Positions 59,925-64,000 of a stretch of DNA of 64,000 nt are shown piece by piece; within the stretch, counting starts at the first letter, position 1; every line of letters begins with the position of its first letter. Where the stretch lies: contig CANMMM010000001.1 of NCBI GenBank assembly GCA_947498935.1, positions 124,001-188,000 of the forward strand, given 5' to 3'. The translations under genes were made by a program, and so were the position numbers. The stretch is from an uncultured Aquimarina sp. GTDB lineage: Bacteria; Bacteroidota; Bacteroidia; Flavobacteriales; Flavobacteriaceae. The notes beneath the pieces were generated by a model. The model was not told the DNA's origin. It saw only the letters and a list, made by a program, of their open reading frames with translations, and ran no database searches.

Positions 59925-61244
59925 TTATTTGTAAACTTCTTTTACAAACTCTTCAAAGCTCACCTCTTTTGTAGTCAAGGTTGCATTTTCCTTATAATAC
60001 TTTAATATTTTTGTACTCATCAATTGCTCAGAAATACGCTTTACCTCTTCTTGGTTTCCTAAAATTCGAGCAGCGATATCTTCTAATTCTTTATCCTCTG
60101 GTGTCAATTGTCCGAATTGAGCCATCTGTCCTTTGATCAAGTCTTTTGCAAATTCTTTAAGCTCATCAAAAGTTACTTGTAAATCATTATCAGTGATGAT
60201 TTTTCCTTCGATCAACTGAAAACGTAATCCTTTTTCACTTTTTTCATACTCCTCATTCGCCTCATCTTCTGTTAATGGATTTTCTCCAGTAGCCTGAATC
60301 CATTTCTTTAAGAAAGCTGCTGGCAATTCAAACTGCGTATTCTCTAAAAGACTCTCTGTTACATCATTTAACAACTGCTGATCTGATTGCTGCTCAAACT
60401 GACGTTCTGCATCTTGCTTGATACGGTCTTTAAGTTCTGTAACAGTCTTTACGGTATCTTTTCCGTATAGCTTATCGAACAATTCCTGATCTAACTCTGC
60501 TAATTCCTGTGTATTGACTTCAGAGACTGTAAAAGTTACTTCTGCTTCTAATGCTTCAGCCTCTTCTTTCGTGATCTTTAATGCATTTGCTAAATCTTGT
60601 ACTTCTGTAAAAAGATCTTTAGTCTGCAATGTGATGATATCATCTACTTTTGCTCCTACAAACTTCGCTACGTTATCTTTATGCACAGCCTCTAGAGAAA
60701 TTGTTGATTGCGTATCTATTGCTTTCTCTTCATTAAAAAATGTACCTACTACTTGGTCTGCTGCAGTCGCTTCTTCTTTAGAAACTAACTTTCCGTATTG
60801 CTTCTGGATAGATGTTACTTGATTATCTATCATATCATCAGTAGCTACGATCTTGTAGTGTGTAATTTCTTTGTCTCCATTGATCGTTACATCAAACTTT
60901 GGCGCTAGTCCTAATTCGAATTCAAAAGAGTAATCCTCTGCATTCCAGTCAAAATTTTCTTGCTCTTTTGGAAGTGGATTTCCTAACACATCCAACTTCT
61001 CCTCAGTAAGATATTTATGCAAAGCATCCTGCAATAATTTATTTACCTCATCTACTAAAACAGCCTTTCCATATTGTTTTTTAACCAATCCCATTGGGAC
61101 GTGACCTTTTCTAAAACCAGGAATATTAGCGTTTTTTCGATAATCTTTAAGGATTTTTTCTACCTTATCACTATAATCAGCTTTTGAAATATCTACTGTT
61201 ACAACAGCATTCAATTCGTCTAATTGCTCTTTTGAAATATTCAT
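59925..61244 (-). CDS. tig: Trigger factor
   Basis: Ribosome-associated chaperone that shelters nascent chains. 439 residues. The ribosome-docking signature is GFRKGHVPMGLVKKQYG (about residues 41-57; canonical GFRxGxxP). The N-terminal domain starts MNISKEQLDELNAVVTVDISKADYSDKVEKI; the PPIase region in the middle is degenerate, and the C-terminal arm is long, helical and charged (DEANEEYEKSEKGLRFQLIEGKIITDN, then IAARILGNQEEVKRIS). It lies upstream of clpP and clpX, the usual order. Confidence 0.96.
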   Translation of the reverse strand: MNISKEQLDELNAVVTVDISKADYSDKVEKILKDYRKNANIPGFRKGHVPMGLVKKQYGKAVLVDEVNKLLQDALHKYLTEEKLDVLGNPLPKEQENFDWNAEDYSFEFELGLAPKFDVTINGDKEITHYKIVATDDMIDNQVTSIQKQYGKLVSKEEATAADQVVGTFFNEEKAIDTQSTISLEAVHKDNVAKFVGAKVDDIITLQTKDLFTEVQDLANALKITKEEAEALEAEVTFTVSEVNTQELAELDQELFDKLYGKDTVKTVTELKDRIKQDAERQFEQQSDQQLLNDVTESLLENTQFELPAAFLKKWIQATGENPLTEDEANEEYEKSEKGLRFQLIEGKIITDNDLQVTFDELKEFAKDLIKGQMAQFGQLTPEDKELEDIAARILGNQEEVKRISEQLMSTKILKYYKENATLTTKEVSFEEFVKEVYK

Positions 61245-61276
61245 TATCTCTTCTTTTTGTACTAAAAATCGGGATG

Positions 61277-61307
61277 CAAAAGTAAGGTTTTTTTACATCC
61301 CGACAAA
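61277..61307 (-). promoter_or_regulatory. tig promoter
   Basis: Minus strand: TTTG (61304-61307), 19-base spacer, TACTTTTG (61277-61284). Both boxes match the consensus. They are embedded in an inverted repeat (CGGGATG / CATCCCG at 61270-61302), so the promoter may be subject to a hairpin- or protein-based control. The leader is about 30 bases. Confidence 0.8.
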
Positions 61308-61308
61308 G

Positions 61309-61607
61309 TTTTAACTTCCTGAAAAACAGTTAACTTTTATCTAGACACAATTTCAGTCCCAATCGCCTTTAAATCATAGCTTAAAAAGACAAAACAAACA
61401 TACTATAATCTCATCATCTTACTGAAAGTCAATCACAAAATAGCATACCCTCCAAAACAATGATTACAAAGCGCCTCCTTTGTCACTTTTAAAAAAATGA
61501 GTAATCATGCTCTAAAAAGCATTACACTTAATCTACCCAAAGCCCTAATCTTAAAAAAGTATTCACTAAATCACCTAACACCTCCTCCTTAAAAAAAGGG
61601 ATCACAC
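61309..61607. other. Gene-free interval upstream of tig
   Basis: About 300 bases between the tig promoter and the terminator of the SGNH gene. It is AT-rich, has no open frame and none of the repeat families; nothing functional was recognised. Confidence 0.4.
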
Positions 61608-61637
61608 AAAAAAGCCCGTTTAAAAAAAACGAGCTTT
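61608..61637 (-). terminator. Terminator of the SGNH lipoprotein transcript
   Basis: Minus strand: AAAGCTCGTTT / AAACGGGCTTT hairpin (one G-T pair) followed by Ts; 25 bases after the stop at 61663. Confidence 0.8.
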
Positions 61638-61662
61638 TAAATATTGTAAAAAAAGTTCCTAA

Positions 61663-63204
61663 TTAATTCACTTCATTACTTAGTGTTACTGTTCCAAAAT
61701 TACCAGGTTCTACTCTGGGAATCGATGCCTTATAAGTAGTTTTTAAAGCATCTATAATACCGTTTACTACCAAAGCATGCGCTCTTGGCGTAGGATGCAC
61801 TCCATCTAGAGAAAAACCTCCTCCAGACACAAAATCCGAAGTAATTAAACCTCCTTCGAAAGGAATACCTCCATTAGCTCCTTGTGCTAAGACCCCTGCT
61901 ATATCAAAAAACGCTAACCCATTAGCCGTTGCGATATTGGTAATTGCGGCATTATACGCAGCCGTAGCTGTTGCGATAGCACTCAACTCGTCTTTATCCA
62001 ACACATCTTTATCCTCTATACCACTAATGGCTTTAACTACTAAATCCCCTTGTGCTGGCGTTGGTGTTCCTCCTGTCAGTAAAATTCCTAATACCTGCTC
62101 TACTTCTGGAGTCAGTACTACTGATCCATATCCTTGTGCTAATGCTGCTCTATCTATTGTAAGCAACAACAATTCTTCTTCTGTCATTTGACGAACTCCT
62201 AAGGGGTTCGTATTTGTTACATCAGTTTTGATCAAAAATAAATTCGACCCTTCATTAAATGTAAACAAATATTGAGAAGCAATAATCTGCGCTTGCTCTA
62301 AAGGAAGACCTCCTCCTGCTAATTGCGCTGTAACAATCCCTGCTACCGCTTGAAAAAATCCTGTTAAACTCCCTGCAGTCGCAGCATCTAACTCTAAAGC
62401 ATTATTAGGAATCGTTGTAAAAAATGGAATAGAAGGAATATCTGGAATATTTAACAGCACGCCTTTTGCTCCATTAGCCGTAAGCTGCCCTACTATATCA
62501 CTATAGATCGCTCCAAACGCTGTTGGATCTGTAATATCATTTTGCCCATATGTAGATGGGTCTACATTTCCTGTCTGATCCACACCTATACCACCAGAGG
62601 TAGCATAACTCAACACATCGTTATTTCCTATCCACAAACTAAAGAACGTAGGATCTTGCGCGATCGCATCCCCTAGCACTGAAGCACTTGCTCCACTTGC
62701 AAAACGTCCAAAATACGGATTCAACGCACCATAACCTGGCAATGTCAGGTGAAAACTTTTAGCTCCTGGCACTCCCATATTATTAAAACTACCCTCTAAA
62801 GAAGTAGTAATATTAGTCGTAGGCTGCTGCCCTGTAAACACTGCTGGTCCAGGATTCCCTTCAGCATCAAATGCCAGCACTAATCTCGGAGGAAAATCAG
62901 CTGTTTGCCCTACAAAACCACCTACATTATCCGCCATTAGAGGCTGTGTAAACATCCCTCCTCCAACTGATTTTAGCTGGTTAGCTAATATATTAGGATA
63001 TGAATTTTCTTGTCCCGTAATATATAACGCTCCATCAGCCAATCCTGCTGTTAATGAATTCCCTAAAGCTATATATTTAGAAAAATCTACTTCTGCGTTT
63101 GTATATAAATCAGACTCTGCTATTGGATTATCAAACTCTGGCTCACAAGCTACCAGTCCTAAAACTGCTATCGCTAAATATTGTATCGTATTTTTCATCT
63201 TCAT
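61663..63204 (-). CDS. SGNH/GDSL hydrolase-family lipoprotein
   Basis: 513 residues. Lipobox ends at Cys20 (VLGLVACEPEF), so the protein is membrane-anchored. The SGNH blocks are YIALGNSLTAG (Ser50; here GNSL replaces GDSL), NNMGVPGAKS for the Gly block, WIGNNDVLSY for the Asn block, and LDGVHPTPRAHALV for the catalytic Asp/His pair. Between them are ~250 mostly loop-rich residues longer than in simple esterases. It could be a lipase, esterase or carbohydrate deacetylase. It starts one base after the FadL-type porin stop, so the two form an operon, which suggests handling of a lipidic substrate. Confidence 0.86.
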   Translation of the reverse strand: MKMKNTIQYLAIAVLGLVACEPEFDNPIAESDLYTNAEVDFSKYIALGNSLTAGLADGALYITGQENSYPNILANQLKSVGGGMFTQPLMADNVGGFVGQTADFPPRLVLAFDAEGNPGPAVFTGQQPTTNITTSLEGSFNNMGVPGAKSFHLTLPGYGALNPYFGRFASGASASVLGDAIAQDPTFFSLWIGNNDVLSYATSGGIGVDQTGNVDPSTYGQNDITDPTAFGAIYSDIVGQLTANGAKGVLLNIPDIPSIPFFTTIPNNALELDAATAGSLTGFFQAVAGIVTAQLAGGGLPLEQAQIIASQYLFTFNEGSNLFLIKTDVTNTNPLGVRQMTEEELLLLTIDRAALAQGYGSVVLTPEVEQVLGILLTGGTPTPAQGDLVVKAISGIEDKDVLDKDELSAIATATAAYNAAITNIATANGLAFFDIAGVLAQGANGGIPFEGGLITSDFVSGGGFSLDGVHPTPRAHALVVNGIIDALKTTYKASIPRVEPGNFGTVTLSNEVN

Positions 63205-63205
63205 A

Positions 63206-64000
63206 TTATAATTTATAAGTTACTCCTAGTCCTGGTGAAAAAACACTAGACTTATAGGTTCCGCCAAAAGAAGTCACTGCCCCACTAACTGGATCGGTAG
63301 AAAAATCATACGACTCATTCGTTTCTTCGAATCGTAAGTAGAAGAAAGAGGCATCAATGGCCAACTTAGGAGTAATTGCTACACTCAATCCACCTGTATA
63401 TCCATTTGAGTCATTACGCGGTGTTTCTGGCGCAAAGAATCCTGATTGTACAGGAGACTCATCATAATAATACCCTGCACGCAATGCTATTTTTTCAGTC
63501 GCTTGGTACTGCACTCCAAAACGATATACAGAAGAGTTTTTATAATTTCTTGGATTTATAGAACTCGTACCTGTTCCGAATTGTATATCCAAAGATTCAT
63601 ACACATCCCAGAACTGTCTATTAAAGTCAAAAGCAAACAACCATTTTTCTTTAAATTCATACGAAACCCCAACAGATAATTCTGCGGGTAGCGGTAATGC
63701 TGCACTAAAAGTAGTAGTTCCATTCGCTGGAGTTGCTGGAGAGTTTGGAAAATTACTAAATACTGCTTCTCCATCTTCTGCCTCTAGGATGATCTCACTA
63801 CGATAATTAAACCCTACTCTAAAATTGTCTGTAGGCGTAAACATCGCTCCGATACTCCATCCCCAATCAGTAACACCAGAATCATCGACTGTAATATTGG
63901 CACGATTCCCTTCCAGATCCGTCAATGTTCTATTTAAGTTTCTATTAAAATTCACAGAACCTGTTACAAAAATAGGTCCTCCTCCTACACTAAAATGCTT
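63206..64000 (-). CDS. OmpP1/FadL-type outer-membrane transport protein, truncated by the window end
   Basis: The minus-strand frame is open to base 64000, so only the C-terminal ~264 residues are visible; the GTG at 63955 is internal. The visible part shows FadL-family strands: GWSIGAMFTPTDNFRVGFNYRSEI, PLPAELSVGVSYEF, WLFAFDFNRQFWDVYESL, YRFGVQYQATEKIALRAGYYYDESPVQSGFFAPETPR, and a C-terminal SPGLGVTYKL ending in the usual barrel-closing Leu after Phe/Tyr-rich strands. Members move long-chain fatty acids or other hydrophobic compounds. Its neighbour, the SGNH lipoprotein, follows one base later. Confidence 0.9.
   Translation of the reverse strand, partial: KHFSVGGGPIFVTGSVNFNRNLNRTLTDLEGNRANITVDDSGVTDWGWSIGAMFTPTDNFRVGFNYRSEIILEAEDGEAVFSNFPNSPATPANGTTTFSAALPLPAELSVGVSYEFKEKWLFAFDFNRQFWDVYESLDIQFGTGTSSINPRNYKNSSVYRFGVQYQATEKIALRAGYYYDESPVQSGFFAPETPRNDSNGYTGGLSVAITPKLAIDASFFYLRFEETNESYDFSTDPVSGAVTSFGGTYKSSVFSPGLGVTYKL

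Noticed and set aside
63953-63955. GTG as the start of the FadL-type protein
   Set aside because: The frame continues to base 64000 without a stop and the visible part lacks a signal peptide and the first half of the barrel.

Overview
The window comes from a marine-type member of the Flavobacteriaceae (Bacteroidota). The evidence is AT-rich DNA, proteins carrying both type A and type B C-terminal sorting domains of the type IX secretion system, promoters of the Bacteroidota -33 TTTG / -7 TAnnTTTG type with no clear Shine-Dalgarno sites, a FolK-deoxynucleoside kinase fusion, and dozens of typical flavobacterial housekeeping genes. The genus cannot be fixed from sequence alone. Both window ends cut genes: a SNF2 helicase on the left and a FadL-type porin on the right.

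Layout. 1-5.9 kb: SNF2 helicase, a type B sorting-domain protein, fabD, and a short secreted paralogue of the sorting-domain protein. 6.1-8.9 kb: a decayed fructosamine kinase fragment, folA, a 2TM protein, a class V PLP enzyme and a CBM48 protein. 9.3-11.8 kb: egtB-egtD-DUF427, a probable ergothioneine operon. 11.9-17.7 kb (all minus): thyA, a TonB-like protein, a NupC transporter with an extra domain, a bifunctional nuclease and etfB-etfA. 17.8-24.7 kb (all plus): pdhB, a DUF5686 outer-membrane protein, soluble pyrophosphatase and membrane pyrophosphatase. 24.8-29.2 kb: an App1-like phosphatase, then an autocleavable S24 repressor divergent from a DUF559 / radical SAM (TIGR03916) / TIGR03915 operon. 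29.3-35.9 kb: a repetitive lipoprotein, nitroreductase, pentapeptide protein, an ECF sigma / TPR anti-sigma pair, an NTF2-like protein and an orphan lipoprotein. 36-42 kb: a candidate small RNA, tRNA-Gly and tRNA-Leu, mutS, trmH and the folK-dNK fusion. 42-57.5 kb: a queuosine-precursor transporter, AsmA, a cluster of secreted proteins including two beta-helix paralogues, a LysE exporter, DUF2797 and GH3. 57.8-64 kb (minus): clpX, clpP, tig, then an SGNH lipoprotein next to the FadL-type porin.

Two families of dispersed intergenic elements run through the window. The first has nine copies of an ~90-bp element bounded by GCGTTA and AACGCCC, whose internal stems covary between copies and which therefore looks like a conserved structure. 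The second is a ~160-bp MITE-like element with ~27-bp imperfect terminal inverted repeats, present as two full copies and several fragments.

The most interesting locus is 25.8-29.2 kb. The S24 regulator keeps a LexA-like Ala-Gly cleavage site and a Ser/Lys dyad. Two inverted copies of a 14-bp operator sit within back-to-back promoters, one in the spacer of the operon promoter and one over the -33 and spacer of the regulator promoter. The controlled operon encodes proteins annotated only as putative DNA modification or repair factors. This has the architecture of a self-contained damage-inducible DNA-processing system.
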